Shown here: positions 1-12,860 of the stretch, piece by piece
Numbering within the stretch: the stretch's first letter is position 1
How the letters are laid out: each line of letters begins with the position of its first letter
NCBI GenBank assembly: GCA_022478985.1
Contig: JAKSZP010010599.1
Location: forward strand, 147,617 to 211,616
DNA: 64,000 nt
Source of the DNA: Massospora cicadina
Taxonomy: Eukaryota; Entomophthoromycota; Entomophthoromycetes; Entomophthorales; Entomophthoraceae
Reading direction: 5' to 3'
The notes under the pieces: generated by a model
The model's database searches: none
What the model saw: only the letters and a program-made list of their open reading frames with translations
What the model was told of the DNA's origin: nothing
Translations under genes and position numbers: made by a program

Positions 1-1462
1 TCATGCCACGTCCTACCATAGGACCGGTGCGCCATCTGGGCGTGTGGATGGAGGCAGGCGGATATGCGTCAGCAGTAATGGAGTGCCGTATACTGGACAA
101 TGTGACGAAGCGAATCGCCTCTCTCAGAGCCCACCCTACTACCCTCACTGGCAGGGTTGTTCTTGCCAACTCTATGCTCCTATCCAAAGTCTGGTTCAGA
201 GCCCACGCCATCCCCTTCTCACCAAGCTTCTTCAAATCCCTGTATGCTTTGCTGCAAGGATGGCTTTGGTCAGGCCGCCCTCAACCAGTACGGCTAGAGG
301 TCATGTTTGGCCCTCATCATCTAGGTAGCATGGGCCTGCTTGACTTCAAAGCCCATGCTGCCAAGATCCTGGGCACCTGGATTGTGGCCGTCACCGTTCC
401 TACACTCCCATCCCAACACTGGTCCCGCGCGGCCTGCTCCAACTTCTCCCAAGCCTTAGGCCTCAACAATCCATCAAACCCCCACTCCCTGATGAAATAC
501 CTCGCATCACACACATCGGCCACAGGTCCTCACGGGACTAAAACCCACTACAAACGAATCCTACTCTCCATGCAAAGCGCAGAGTGGAGAATTCGTATTA
601 GTGGACATACAACTTAAAGAGGCCGCCCCTCTCCTCAGTTCACACAAGAGGTACAGGGGCTACCCTTCCATGATGGCGTGATCCCCATTCGACCCCATTT
701 CCTATCCAGGGTGGACTACCTGGACATGATGGACATCCCTTATTCCACTGAGACCCAAAAGACTATCTGGAAATACGCACACCATCCTCTGTTGCAGCCA
801 TAAATCTGCTCCCATGTGTGGCGCTGCCTGAGGTGGGTGTATCGTACAGCTGAGCGCTCTAACGCTTTACACTCATCCTGTGTCGTGTGTGGCCAGTATG
901 GAACGCTGTTCCACCGCCTGGAGAAGTGCCCCACCGTAAAGTGATATGGCGCGAAGTCCAACGTCTGCTAGGCCAGGATCAAACGCATCCCTTCAGTATG
1001 TCATGAGATATGTTTGCTTCATCAATGGCCTCCCCCTTCCACCCTCCCTCCATGCTCTGGTGGTTGCAATCGCTATGTGGACTATCCACACGATTGTCTT
1101 AGATGCCATCGCTGGCTCCATCCCCACCCTCCCAGAAGCTGTCCACAGATTTCAGTCTCATTTGGTGGACCACTTTCAAGCGTGGATGTTTAGATATCTC
1201 CCACCACGTCGCCAGCAGCTGGTCTCCTCCTGGTTCCCAGTCTGGTTCATCAAATCAGACCCCTTCCTCCACACGTGCTCAATAGTGGCTACGGCCCCTT
1301 TACACGTTCCTCCCCCTCCCCATAATTGGCGTTCTCGCTGGCAACAAGAGATAGCATCGCTTCTCTGGGGTGCCTCCCCTGGTACTAAGTTTATCTTTCC
1401 TGAGTCATATTCAAAAGTGTCCGTCCCATGGTCGGCCTTCCCCACAATAAATTTACAATTTA
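1..1462 (+). mobile_element. LINE family A, copy A1, 3' part only (5' part outside window)
   Basis: This is the 3' end of a non-LTR retrotransposon running on the plus strand and cut by the window edge. It matches copy A3 at about 27,420-28,880 almost base for base, and copy A2 in reverse complement. It carries the ORF2 C-terminal region and ends in the family 3' tail at 1,418-1,452 (TGTCCGTCCCATGGTCGG, then an AATAAA-like end). No downstream TSD can be judged because the 5' end is missing. The 168 nt between it and the TSD of A2 (1,463-1,630) are AT-rich without recognisable content. Confidence 0.9.
3..1290 (+). pseudogene. LINE A1 ORF2, C-terminal fragment (after RT)
   Basis: The first open stretch (3-617) encodes the region after the RT palm. 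It contains the family landmark HLGVWMEAGGYAS, then GRVVLANSMLLSKVWF and GWLWSGR. A TAA at 615-617 interrupts it where copy A3 reads on (CCCGAA in A3, CTTAAA here; all three changes are transitions). Coding resumes in other frames. The Cys/His cluster typical of LINE C-termini lies around 860-930, and a tryptophan-rich stretch (MWTIHTIVLDA, HFQAWMFRYL) lies at about 1,070-1,210. The same C-terminal stretch is seen in LINEs A2, A3, B and C. The gene is non-functional as it stands. Confidence 0.8.
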
Positions 1463-1959
1463 AAATATTTTTTGTAGATTTTGATCCTAGTAAAAACTAT
1501 ATGTTATCTACTTTTTTCAACACTTAGGTAATCTTTAATATTTTTACTTAATTTATAGAAGTTAGTAATTTCATTTTTTTGATCAAGTATACTCTATCTA
1601 TCATCTAGATTTGTTAACATCATCAAGGTAGGGTTCTTTTTTTTTATAAATTTAAATTTAAATTTATTGTGGGAAGGCTGACCATGGGATGGACACTTCG
1701 AATATGACTCAGATGAGACAAAACTTAGTACCAGGGGCACCCCAGAGAAGCGATGCTATCTCTTGTTGCCAGCTTGAAAGCGCCACTTGGGAAGGAGGAA
1801 CGTTTGTAGGCGTAGCCACTATTGAGCACGTGTGGAGGAAGGGGTCTGATTTGATGAATCTGACTGGGAATCAGGAGGAGACCAGCTGTCGGCAACGTGG
1901 TGGGAGATATCCAAACATCCATGCTTGAAAGTGATCACCAAATGGAACGAGAATCTGTG

Positions 1960-4900
1960 GACAGCTTCAGGGAGGGTGGGGATGGATCCGGCGATGGCAT
2001 CAAGACGGTCGTGGTGGATGAGTCCACATGGCGATTGCAGCCGCAGAGCGCAGGGGAGGGTGGGGGAGGGAGGCCATTAATGAAGTGACTCTCTTGACAG
2101 GATGCAGGGATCCTGGCCTAGCGGGCGTTGGACTTCGCGCTATATTACTTTAGAGGTGGGGCACTTCTCCGAGTGGGCTAGCACGTTCCATACTGGCCAC
2201 ACACAACAAAGGATGAGTGTAAAGCATTGGAGCGCTCAGTTGTATAATACACCCGCCTCAGGCAGCGCCACGCATGGGAGCGGACCTGGGCTGCAACAGA
2301 GTATGGTGTGCGTATTTCCAGATAGTCTTTTGGGTCTCAGTGGAATAGGGATGTCCATCATGTCCAGGTAGTCCCACCCTGGATGGACTTGTTCGGGTCA
2401 GGTGGGGATCACGCCATCATGGATGGACAGCCCCTGACCTCTTGTGTGAACTGAGGAGAGGGAGCCTCTTTTGTATGTCCACTAATATAAATTCTCCACT
2501 CTGCGCTTTGCATGGAGAGTAAGATTCGTTTGTAGTGGGTTTTAATCCCGTGAGGGACCTGTGGCTGATGTGTGTGATGCAGTATTTCATCATGGAGTGG
2601 GGGTTGATGGATTGCTGAGGCCCAGAGATCGGAGAAGTTGGAGCGAACTGCTGCGGGCGGACCAGTGTTGGGATGGGAGTGTAGGAGCAGTGATGGCCGC
2701 AATCCAGTGCCCAGATCTTGGCAGCATGGGCTGAAGTCAAGTAGGCCATGCCACCATGATGATGAGGGCCAAACATGACCTCTAGCCGTACTGGTGGAGG
2801 CGGCCTGACCAAAGCAGCAACAGCAAGCATACAGGGATTTGAAGAAGCTTGGGGAGAAGGGGATGGCGTGGGCTCCGAACCAGACTTTGGATAGGAGCAT
2901 AGAGTTGGCAAGAACAACCCTGCCAGTGAGGGTAGTGGGGTGGGAGAGGCGATTCACTTCGTCACGTTGTCCAGTATATGGCACTCCATTACTGCTGACG
3001 CGTATCCACCTACCTCTAACCACACGCCCAGATGGTGTACCGGTCCTATGGTAGGTCGTGGCACAAAGGGGAGCACCAGTGGAGCGGTGTATTTTGTGTT
3101 AGTAAGGCGTGGACTTGGGTGAGCAGATGGGCCGGGTTGGGAACTACTTGCTGGGGCCCAGCAGTTCTGAAACCGACCAAGGAGGATAATTTCGGTTTTG
3201 GAGGCGTTCAGTGCCGCATTGCTTACCCAGGAATATTCCTAAGATGAGGGCTTCAAGCGCGCGTGCATCTTTGTTATTAGACACCCCCACCACACAATCA
3301 TCTGCAAATACCATCATCTTGACTGGGGTTTGGCCTGGCACATGGACCCCAGTGAGTTGGGCACGCACATTTCGCAGTAGTGGGTCAAGGCTGAAGTTGT
3401 ATAAGAGTGGGCTGAGGGGGTCCCCTTGTCGTTGGCCCCTTTGAGGATGGACTACTTCCGTTAGGAAACCTGGGCCGCACACTGCCATTGTTGCAGATTC
3501 CGTGAGCAGCATCACCCAGTTAATGAAGCGGGGAGGTAGGCGGAATTGTTGGAGGCAGGCCCTAAGGTATTCCTAGTTTACTCTATCATAGGCCTTTTGT
3601 TGGTCCAAGAATACAAGTGCCCCAGAGGCTGTGGACTGACACACATTAGCCACAGAGTGCACGTTATCCCAAATTGACCTTCTGGGGATGAAACCAAATT
3701 GTTCTGGAGAGATGGTGGCAGATGCTACAGTCCCCAAATGGTTAGCCTTGATTTTTGTTATAATTTTGGTGTCTGTGTTTGTTAGAGAAATGGGGCGCCA
3801 GTTGGCTAAGTCTAGCCTTTCCCCTTTCTTGAAGAGTGTGACTGTAAAGGCCTCATGTACTCCTGAAAGGAGGCGCATTTCCAACAGGCTTTGGTTGAGT
3901 GAGGCTAGCAGCAATGGGGATATATATTTAAAATATTTTTTGTAGAACTCATATGGAATGCCATCTGGGCCTGGGCATTTTCAGTTTGGCACACCGCGAA
4001 TGGTAGTCCATAATTTGTTTGGAGTAATTAAATTCATTATTTCTGGGTATCAGAAAATGGTGCGGATATGAGCTCTGTCAAGAAATTCCGCCATTATGGC
4101 TGGCTGAATTGGTTTGGCTCAGTATAACTCGGAGTAATATCTTTGCATTTCGATTGCCACTTCAGCCGGTGTGTCCATAATAGAATTATCCGATCTTCGC
4201 ACCCATGTGCAGGCCACGCTCTGGCGTGGTGCAAAAATTTTTTTGAAGAAGTATGCGGTGCACTTGTCGCCTTTAGTGATGCGTGTGGCCCTGTATTGGA
4301 CACAAACCCGATGTTTGTGTTGCCTTTCAAGTGCGTTGAGGTGGGCTGCTGCCTCCGCCCACTTCTGGCCCCATGCAGGGCTATATCCTGAGGCTGGAAT
4401 GTTGGACTCCAAGTGGGAAATTCTGCCAGCGCATGCAATATAACCGCCAATGTGGCTCGTGAGCATCTGGATGAGAGATGGCGATAGTGGGAGATGGTAT
4501 CTTCTTTGAAAGTTGCCCATGTGGAAATGGGGTCCGCGCAAAATGGTGCAACAAACAATTTTGCCAAAGTTGCCTCTTTCACCCATGTGGAAAATCCTGG
4601 TGACGCGAGCTCTGGGGGGCAAATTTTGCACCAATGTGGGGCCTTTGCAACTGTGACAGGTAAGTGGTATGTTATTGAGATCAGTCAGTGGTCGGAGAAT
4701 TCCATTTTCGTTGTTTTGAAGTGGGAGATGTGGGGTTGGAATTTCGCCAGTGCTAGAATAAGGTCGATGCGGGTCATGGACCTTAATTGGCCGTTGTGGA
4801 TGTGGGGACATGTCATGTTTTCGAGCAGTGGGGCATGTCATGGCAGCGCATCCATTTACCCAAGGGTGGCTTTTAGAATGCATAGTTCTATGTGACCCTG

Positions 4901-5367
4901 TGGGGCGTGGGGTGAGGGTGGCCACCGGTCCGTTGGTGAGGTTAGCCAACAGTTCATGTCACCAATTAGGAAAGAATTGGGGGGTAGCGGGAGGGATTTG
5001 ACCGATGAGAAAAATTCCCGACGCTCTTGTGCACCGTTTGGGGCGTAAATGTTGATGATTTTGTGTGCAACATCAGCCCATGAGAAGGTGACAATGAGCA
5101 CTCGGTCATTTAGGAATGTTTCTGAAGATGTAAATTTGAAAAATTGTTTTTCTGAATTAGCACCCCACAGTGCTTCAACCAAAAGGATAGGGATGGTAGG
5201 AGCATTGTTTTCCAAGCTTCCTCGGAACCTCGTGGACAGTGGGTTTCCTGGATGGCCAGGATATCCATGGGTAAATTATTTTGTAAAAAACTCAGTTTCC
5301 TAGCCTGGGATGGGGAGGCCTTGAGTCCGGCGATATTCAGCATCCGTAGAGTGAAGGTTTCCCCCAT
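1960..5367 (-). pseudogene. LINE A2 ORF2: endonuclease-reverse transcriptase
   Basis: It begins at the ATG complementary to 5,365-5,367 (MGETFTLRMLNIAGLKA). Domain order is AP-type endonuclease (LNIAGLKA, ILAIQETHC, INIYAPNG, IGDMNCW at about 5,350-4,870), linker, reverse transcriptase (FKKGERLDLANWRPIS, EQFGFIPRRSIWDN, LDQQKAYDRVN, QGDPLSPLL, catalytic FADD near 3,290-3,310) and a C-terminal Cys/His region. The catalytic FADD box is intact. Breaks include an in-frame TAG where A3 has TGG (D-R-V-N-stop near 3,575) and several frameshifts, so no protein is expected. Confidence 0.82.
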
Positions 5368-5374
5368 CGCACCT

Positions 5375-6787
5375 TAGGTGCGAGGGGTGGGCCCCCTAGC
5401 CCACCAGCCTCTTCCAGGTCCTCACGGGCTTTCACAGCAGCGCAGGTATTAGCAGCAACGCTATCAGGGTTTTTGTTAATTTTTGTGGAAAGAGTCACAT
5501 TGGCTTTGGCCTACGCTTTTTGTTTTCCCGACGTCGGACAAATTTTTTGCAGTGCGGATATTTTCAGTGCACCGTCAAGTGGGGCAAAAAAAATTTTGGG
5601 TTGGGATAGGTCCCAAGTTGGTTTTGACCGCGGGCTTGGGTGCAGCGATTGGGTGAGATCAAATCTCCCATCAGATCCTCAGATTGAGTGGCCCGTTTGG
5701 CATGGGCCTCCCAATCTTATTGGGTGATGGATTCCCGAGTTGCTTCTGCCGCGAAGGTCTCCATGTCCTCCTGGCGTTGTGAGTGTGGGATGGTGGTGGT
5801 GGCCTTGGCTGCTTCCTTGGCCGTGGTCCTATGGGCCTGCTTGGCCTTCTTCTGCTCCTGCGGGGAGATGGGCTTTACCAATAGGTAGCAGCCTTGTGCT
5901 CCCCACGGGAAAGCCTCCTTGGTGCTTGCGGTTGGTTCATAGTGCGCCTCTCCACTGGCCATGGCCGCCGAGGGGTGCTCTTGGAATGTAACGCCTTCTT
6001 TGATGGGGCACGCGTGTGCCTTATGGCTGAACGCATCACAGTGGGTGCAAATGGGGGGCGCGCTGTCCACGGTTACCTGTAATGGGTGGGTGGTGTGCCC
6101 TTTGATGTCAATAAAGGTGGAGTGCAGGATCTGGGTTAGGTCCTTCACAATCTCATCATTTGGGGTCAGAACTGCGATGGCTTTGCTGGTGCACAGGTGT
6201 GGCATCAGCGTGAAACGTTGCATTTTGAAAGATTGTATTTCGCTGTATATGGCGAGACCATCTTTCAGGTGTTGCTCCAAATTGTCACGTTTTACTGTAG
6301 TAGGCAAAAAGTCAAATGTGAGGAAAATTTGGTTTGATTTTGTCCATCTGGTGCATTTAGTTTTGATGACCCGTTGCCCTTTGGGGAGGTTGACCACTAC
6401 GCGCACTGCTGTAGCCTCATCTGCTGCTATTTTGCTTTTAAAACCTAGGTCCAGCTGACCACGCGACATGGAGTGAGGTGTAACGTACACTGCGGTCAGG
6501 AAAATTTTGTGTACATCTTCACAAAATTTTTCCCATAGGGCCATTTTTTGGATGTCCAGATACACACGGACTCTGAATTCCACCAATGAAAGTGGCTGGG
6601 AATGTGGCATGTTGATGTACTGGTTGCATCGTGCTTGCCATGCAAGTATCTCCAGGGAAAATGTGACCGCCAGTTTTTTTAGATTTTTTTCTATTCTGCC
6701 AGATTCTCTGGGGCGTTTTCAAATGTTAGAGGCCGCGGGCCTTCCGCCTGCTCCTCTTGCCTTGCTTTCCCAACTGCTCCCAGACAT
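5375..6787 (-). pseudogene. LINE A2 ORF1: nucleic-acid-binding protein with CCHC knuckle
   Basis: The start is taken at the ATG whose complement is 6,785-6,787, because copies A3 (23,711) and B (7,893) begin at the same place with M-x-G-S-S-W. An internal TGA about 20 codons in and later breaks make it a pseudogene. The longest open piece (6,610-5,717) shows a basic/aromatic N-terminal region, a central RRM-like region (IFLTFDFLPTTVKRDNLEQHL) and one zinc knuckle C-X2-C-X4-H-X4-C (ICTHCDAFSHKAHACP) around 6,000-6,050. Proteins of this kind bind element RNA and form the ribonucleoprotein particle in LINEs. The C-terminal part is hydrophilic and poorly conserved. Confidence 0.8.
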
Positions 6788-6898
6788 GGGCGCAGACTAA
6801 TCCCCTCTATGAGATTATCAAACTAGATTTAGTCTTGAATTGAATGGGTTGCAAAAGTGTTTGCAACGAGAAAGAAAAGTTGGGGTTCATTATTTTTT

Positions 6899-7429
6899 CT
6901 TGACTTGCTAAAATTTAAACTTAAAAAAATCTCTCACTATTAAAAAGTGATATTGGTAACAAATTTTACTATACTTAGTTTTCCCCAGTTTTTATATTAT
7001 AAATATCTATTATCAACAATTTATCTAATTTTATGCCAAGATATTTCTTTTACCTCATTATACTCTGTTAAAGTGTTTGCTCTTTTTGATGGTTGCATTA
7101 TAAAGATACATAGTTATTTAATTTCTACTATACTTCAACTAAATCAAATATCCCTGGCTAATATAAATTTGTTTACACTAAGGCACTTATACATATTGAT
7201 TATACTAAGTTTGTTTGAGCTTATAAGATTAATTATATTACTGAGGTTTAATTGGAGTTATGATACTTTTTCTCCCACCACAAGGGTTATAGTAAAGCTG
7301 TTAGTCCTAGCGGCTCAAGCATAGTGGTTGCACAGCCTTTAGGCTATGCCAGTCTGAGCTTGTAAATTATCAACCATGGCAACCTATTATGAAATCAAAG
7401 CTATTTCAACCAATCAGCTATTTTACTAA
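6899..7429. other. AT-rich spacer without recognisable genes
   Basis: This stretch between LINE A2 and the first satellite unit is AT-rich and low in complexity. Only a spurious 125-codon hydrophobic frame is open (6,947-7,324). I see no coding motif, RNA gene or repeat partner elsewhere in the window. Confidence 0.6.
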
Positions 7430-7796
7430 TCTATAATATATATAAGACACTATTAATTAAGGTTTCTTTGAAACCACAAAAGCTAGGAATTTAAAATTTG
7501 GCATGAAGGTTTTTCAAAAATTCTTGTTCCACTAAGAAACATTTAATTTTAGAATTTTTTAAGTATTTTTGATATGTATAAAGCAGTTTAAAACTTACCT
7601 AAAAAAACGAGTACTATAAAATGATTAAAATATGAGAAAGTTTTCAAAAACATATTTCAATAAACTCAACAATCTTACATTTATGAAATTTAGTATGTAT
7701 GTGACGCTTGGGTGTCAGAATATCAAAAAAAGGGATTTTTTTAAATTCTACTATAGTAACAAAAATTGCAAAAATATATCTATAATATATAATATA
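7430..7796. repeat. AT-rich satellite-like unit (first copy)
   Basis: The block begins with GACACTATTAATTAAGG and contains AGCTAGGAATTTAAAATT and TTCCACTAAGAAAC. Recognisable relatives lie at 13,085 onwards and 57,596 onwards. It ends with ATTTAGTATGTATGTGACGC, matching 19,095-19,125 and 58,120-58,150. It is one member of the degenerate tandem block described for the later segments. Its last 16 bp (7,781-7,796) are the left TSD of LINE B. Confidence 0.6.
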
Positions 7797-7892
7797 AGAA
7801 CTTTTCTCTCTCGTTGCAAACACTTTTGCAACATATTCAATTCAAGTCTAGGTAAGTTTGATAATTTCGTCAAGGAGATTAGTGTGCACCCA

Positions 7893-9280
7893 ATGTTGGG
7901 TAGCAGTTGGGTGAGCAAAGTTAAGGGCACAGGTGCAGGCCCCACCCCAACCAAGTTTTTTAAACGCCCCAGTGAAACCGGTGGCATAGATAAAATTAAT
8001 AGTAAAAACTGGTGGTTACCATTTCCTCAGAAATTTTGGCCTGGCAAGCACGCTGCAATCAGTTCATCAATACGCCACACTCCCAACCAAAGTTGTCAGT
8101 GGAACATGGGGTGCGTGTCTTCCTGGATATACAACAAACGGCGCTTTGGGAGAAGTTTTGTGGAGATGTACAAACACATTTCCCAAATGCAGTGTACATC
8201 GCACCACACTCCATGCCTTGTGGTTGGCTGGATCTTGGATTAAAAAACAAAAATGCAGCGGACAAAGCTGCAAAAGTGCAGGTGGTGGTGGACCTCTTGG
8301 ACAATCAATGAGTAGTCAAAATGAAGCACAAACGCTGGACTAAATCCACCAAATTTTCATTACCTTTAACTTCCTACCTACTACAATTAAGCGCACTGTG
8401 CTGGAGCACCACCTGAAGGCTGGGATCACCAAATATGGGGAAATCCAATCCTTTGAGATGCAGTGCTTTACGCTCATGCAGGACCTGTGCACAGGAAAAG
8501 TGATTGGTGTTCTCACCCCATCCGTGGGGGTAGCAGAAGCTTTGACCCAAATCTCATTACACCGCTTTTGTGAAAATTGTTGGGCAAGAATCCCGCCCAT
8601 TCTGGGTCACTGTGGATAGTGTGCCTCCTATCTGCACCTTCTGTTGCTCTTTTGGCCACAAGACCCATACCTACCCCACCAAGGAGGGCATTACTCAAAA
8701 TAAAATAATCCTGGAAACAATATGCAGTGCAGAAGCCCACTATGAACTGACAATAGACACCGATGCAGCCTTCCAGTGGGGCGCTCCTGGTTGCTACATT
8801 CAAGTGAAACCTGTGTCCCCGCAGGAGCATAAGAAGGCCAAGCAGGCTTGCAAGGTGGCGGCCAGGGTGGCAGCCATGACTGCATCAGTGATTCCACTCA
8901 CCCAGACCCAGGAGGATTTTGAATCATATGCTGCAGAAACGGCTTGCAAATCCCTCCACCAATCAGATTGGGCCACTCAAGATGACGACCTTATGGGTGA
9001 GTCAGATTCACCCACCCAATGCCACCAAGCCTCAAATGAAACCAAGTCACCCACCAATATACCTTCCAAAATTTTGTCAATGGGCGATGGTGCACTGTAA
9101 GTGCACACTACAAAAGAAAACTATCTAAGGGGGAAATAAACAGAATGCAAAAGCCAACGTCAACCCCACCGCTAAAGCTATCCATAATGAGCCTCACTCT
9201 GTAGCATGGAATACCCATGCTGCCACACAGCGACATGCTGAAAAGAGAAGGCTAAAGGGCTCAGGTGCCTTTCCCCTCGC
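7893..9280 (+). pseudogene. LINE B ORF1: CCHC nucleic-acid-binding protein
   Basis: The start at ATG 7,893 (MLGSSWVSKVKG) is homologous to that of A2 and A3. A frame change near 8,000 moves coding to the frame containing ISSEILAWQARCNQ and FLDIQQTALWEKFCGDV. Further shifts occur near 8,300 and 8,560. The central RRM-like region (8,350-8,560) and one zinc knuckle (ICTFCCSFGHKTHTYP, last Cys replaced by Tyr, about 8,630-8,680) are readable. The C-terminal part is open to 9,100 and then degenerates. Loss of the final knuckle cysteine and several frameshifts mark it as dead. Confidence 0.75.
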
Positions 9281-9289
9281 ACCTAAGGT

Positions 9290-12200
9290 GTGAGGAGAGA
9301 GCCTTTAGTATAGGGACGTTGAACATTTCTGGACTCAAGGCCTCTCCGTCCTGGGCTAGGAAACTGAGTTTTCTAAAATATTTTACCCGTGGACATCCTG
9401 GCCATTCAGGAAACCCATTATCTGCGCGGTACTGAGGAATCAAAGGAAAATTATGCTCCTCCCTTCTCTCTCCTTTTGGTCTGAGCACTGTGGGGTGCTA
9501 GTTCAAATGAGCAATAATTTTAAATTTATTTTATAAAAATCATACCTCAACAGCTGTGTCCTTGTTGTTGCCTTTTCATGGGATGATGAATTTCACACTG
9601 TCATTAATATTTACGCCCCAACCTGTGCATGAGATTGTCAAAAATTCTTCTCAGCTGTCAATTCCCTCCCGCTACCCCTGACCCATTTGTTGTTGGCGAC
9701 ATGAACTTCTGGACCAACCCAGCCACAGACTGCAGGCCTTTATTGCCTACACCTTTATAAGGCCACATAAAACTTTGCATTCTAAAAGCCACCCTGGGGT
9801 TATCTGATACTCTGCCGCATCATGCACCGTTACTCCCAAAATGTCTCGCCCCCATGTGCACAATGGCCAGCTGAGGTCTATGACCCACATTTACCTTATT
9901 CTCACACCGTTAAAATTTCAATCCCAAGTTTCCCACTTTACCACAACAAAAATCGATTTATCTGAACACCAGATGGTATCCGTTTCCTTCTCTTTGTCCA
10001 ATCCAGCGGCACAAGAGCCAAAGTGGTGAAAACTACGCCAAGATGAGATCATGTTGCCCAGGTTTTCCTCATGGGTGGGCACTGAGACCTCAGCTCTGGA
10101 GTTTACCACACTGTTATGTGAAGACTCACTTTCCACCTGTTCAACCTTCAAAGTGAACACCATCCGCCAGGCTTGCCACATCTCATCACATTGCTCGCGG
10201 GTGGCTTGGCAGTCATTTTGTGAATTCTGGAAGAAGTGGACCATCTGGAATCCAATGTCCCAGCAGCTGGCTACAGCCTGGCTTGGGGTCATAAGTGGGC
10301 AGAATTGTCCGCTAGCCTCAACGCACTGGTAAGACAGCACAAGCATTGGGTTTATGTTCAGTATAAAGCAAAGCATATAACAGCGGGCAACATGTGCTCA
10401 GCTTACTTTTTCAAAAATTCTTTGCACTGCGCCAGAGCTTGGCCTGAACACAGGTGCGGAGGCCAGACCACTCCATTGCAGATACTCCAGCTGAAGTGGC
10501 AGTTGAAGTACAAAATTATTACTTTGAATTATATCGCTCTGATCCAGTTCAGCCAGCCAAAGTTGACAATTTTCTCAAAAGTGCACATATCTGCATCATT
10601 TCCTGTTATCTGGAGTTGATGAATTTGATGTATTGGGATAAACTTGGTCTGCTGTTGAAGTGCACCGTACAGGAAATGCCCAGGTCCAGATGGGATTCCT
10701 TATGAGTTCTTTAAGAAATATTTCAGATAGTTTTTCTCCTTGCTGCTTGCCTCAATAAATCAATGCCTTATGGAAACGCTCCTCCTCCCTGAAGGACAAG
10801 AGGCTTTCATGATAACGTTGTACAGCAAAGGGGATAAGCTGGACTTGGCTAACTGGCTCCCCATATCACTTACTAACACAGACACTAAACTTTTTACAAA
10901 AATCATGGCTAACTGTCTAGGGGTAGTTGCCTCTGCTCTCATTTCCCCTGAGCAATTTGGTTTCATCCCCAAACGGTCTATTTGGGACAACATACACACC
11001 GTGGCCAACGTCTGCCAATCCACGGCTTTTGGAGCACTTGTTTTTTAGACCAGCAGAAGGCCTATGATAGAGTCAACTGGGATCACCTCAAAGCCCAAAT
11101 CCACAAGTTCCACCTCCCCTTTCGCTTCATTAATTGGGTATTGTTGCTCACAGAATCTGCCACGATGGCTGTGCGTGGCCCTGGCTTCCTCACGGATGTA
11201 GTTCTCCCTCAAAGGGGCCTACGCCAAGGAAACCCTCTAAGCCCACTCTTGTATTACTTTAGCTTGACCCACTTCTTCACAATATAAATGCCAGTCTTAC
11301 TGGTGTCCATGTGCAAGGCCAAGCACCAGTTAAGATGTTGGCATTTGCTGATGATTGTGTGGTTGGGGTGTCTAACAATTATGATGCACTCACGCTTGAA
11401 GCTACTATCCAGGTTTACTCCAGGGGTAATAAATGCTACACTTAACGCCCCCAAAACTAAAATTGTTCTCCTTGGTCGGTATCAAGCCCGCTGGTCCCCA
11501 GAGCCCCATTTTCTACCTGCTTCAACAACTTGCTCACAAGATCGCTTGACCTGCCCACCCCACACCGCCCCGCTTGTGCTTCCCTTTGTGCCAAGCCCCA
11601 CCGCAGGCCCATTCCGCCATTTGGTGGTGTGGCTGAAGGCGGGAGGGTACGCCTCAACGGTGATGGAGCATCATATCCTAGACAACGTTATGAAATGCAT
11701 AGCTTCCCTCAAAACCCGCCAGGTCTCCCTTACAGGCAGGGTAGTGCTAGCCAACCCTATGCTCCTTTCTAGAGTTTGGTTTTAGGCCCACGCCATCGCT
11801 TTTTCCCCTTGTTTCTTCAAGTCATTATACGCCCTTCTGCAAGGGTGGCTTTGGTTAGGCCGCCCACCGCCAGTGTGCCTGAATTTCATGTTTAGCCCTC
11901 GCCATAGTGATTGCTTGGCCTGCTCAACTATGAGGTCCACGCTGCCAAAATTCTTAGCACCTGGATCGCTGCAGTCACCACCCCAACGGTCTCAGCCCAG
12001 CACTTGTCCCGCACAGCCCACTCCAACTTCTTCCGCACCTTAGCCTCAGCAATCCCACCCATCCTCTTTCTCTGGTAAAGTACCTTGTCTCACACCCTTC
12101 TGCTGCGGGCCCACATGGAACGTCGCTCCACTTCAAAAGAATTCTCCTCTTTATGTGAAGCGCTTAGTGGAGAGTTTGTTTCATTGGGCACACCGCCCAG

Positions 12201-12860
12201 AGGGGGCTCCCTACTCCTCAGTTTACCCAGGAAGTACAAGGACAACCCATTCTGAACGGAGTGATACCCATGAGATCCCCTATCATAGCCAGGGTGGACT
12301 ACTTGGACATGGTGGACATCCCCTACTCCCTTGATACCCAGAAAGCCTCTGGAAGTACACCCACCACCCTCTTCTACAGCTGCATATTTGTTCCCATGTG
12401 TGGCACTGCTTGTAATGGGTATACCATACAGCCGAGTGCTCTAACACTTTGCACTCATCTTGTGTCATTTGTGGCCAGTATGGAACTTTGGTTCACCGCC
12501 TGGAAGAGTGCCCTCCCTTGAAAGCGATCTGGCACGAGGTTCAGCGTCTCCTTTGCCAGGATCAGGCACAGCCTTTCAGCATGTCTAAAGACATCTTCGC
12601 CTTTTTCTTGGTTTCTCCTATACCATCTTCCCTCCATGCCTTAGTGGTCGCAATTGCTATGTGGACTATCCACACGGTGGTCTGGATGGTATCTCAGGAT
12701 CTACTCCCACCCTCCAGGAAGCTGTACACCAGTTCCAGTCGCACCTTGTGGACCACTTTCAAGCTTGGATGTTTGGATAACTACCACCCTGTTGCCGCCA
12801 GTTGGTCTCATCCTGGTTTCTGGTGTAACTCATTGCTTCAAACCCCTTCCTGAATACATG
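9290..12860 (+). pseudogene. LINE B ORF2: endonuclease-reverse transcriptase
   Basis: Readable order: endonuclease (ISGLKASPSWARKLSF at about 9,330; INIYAPTC at 9,605; VGDMNFW at 9,695), RT fingers and palm (10,740-11,290, with YSKGDKLDLANWLPIS, EQFGFIPKRSIWDN, DQQKAYDRVNWDHL, RGLRQGNPLSPLL), catalytic LAFADDCVV at 11,340-11,370, the family landmark HLVVWLKAGGYAS at about 11,620, and a C-terminal Cys/His region (SCVICGQYGTLVHRLEECP, 12,455-12,510). FADD is intact, but many frameshifts and stops separate the pieces. Confidence 0.8.

Larger units (their letters stand above)
1..3062. repeat. Tail-to-tail inverted repeat formed by LINE copies A1 and A2
   Basis: Bases 1-1,462 are the reverse complement, with scattered differences, of about 1,650-3,062. 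The arms are therefore at least 1.4 kb long, with a spacer of about 190 nt. It arises from two separate LINE A insertions in opposite orientation whose 3' ends face each other. Transcripts running through it could fold into a long hairpin. Confidence 0.8.
1647..6882 (-). mobile_element. LINE family A, copy A2, full length
   Basis: A complete 5.24-kb non-LTR element on the minus strand. The 5' end, near 6,882, carries the family start (CTTTTCTTTCTCGTTGC on the minus strand). The 3' tail is the reverse complement of 1,663-1,696. It is flanked by an imperfect 16-bp target-site duplication at 1,631-1,646 (GGGTTCTTTTTTTTTA-like) and 6,883-6,898 (GGGTTCATTATTTTTT). ORF1 lies upstream of ORF2 with a gap of a few bases, as in copy A3. 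Both frames are broken, so the copy is dead, but it preserves several codons lost in A3. Confidence 0.88.

Noticed and set aside
6947..7324. 125-codon open frame, hydrophobic
   Set aside because: Lies in very AT-rich low-complexity DNA, no homologue or motif, composition explained by base bias.
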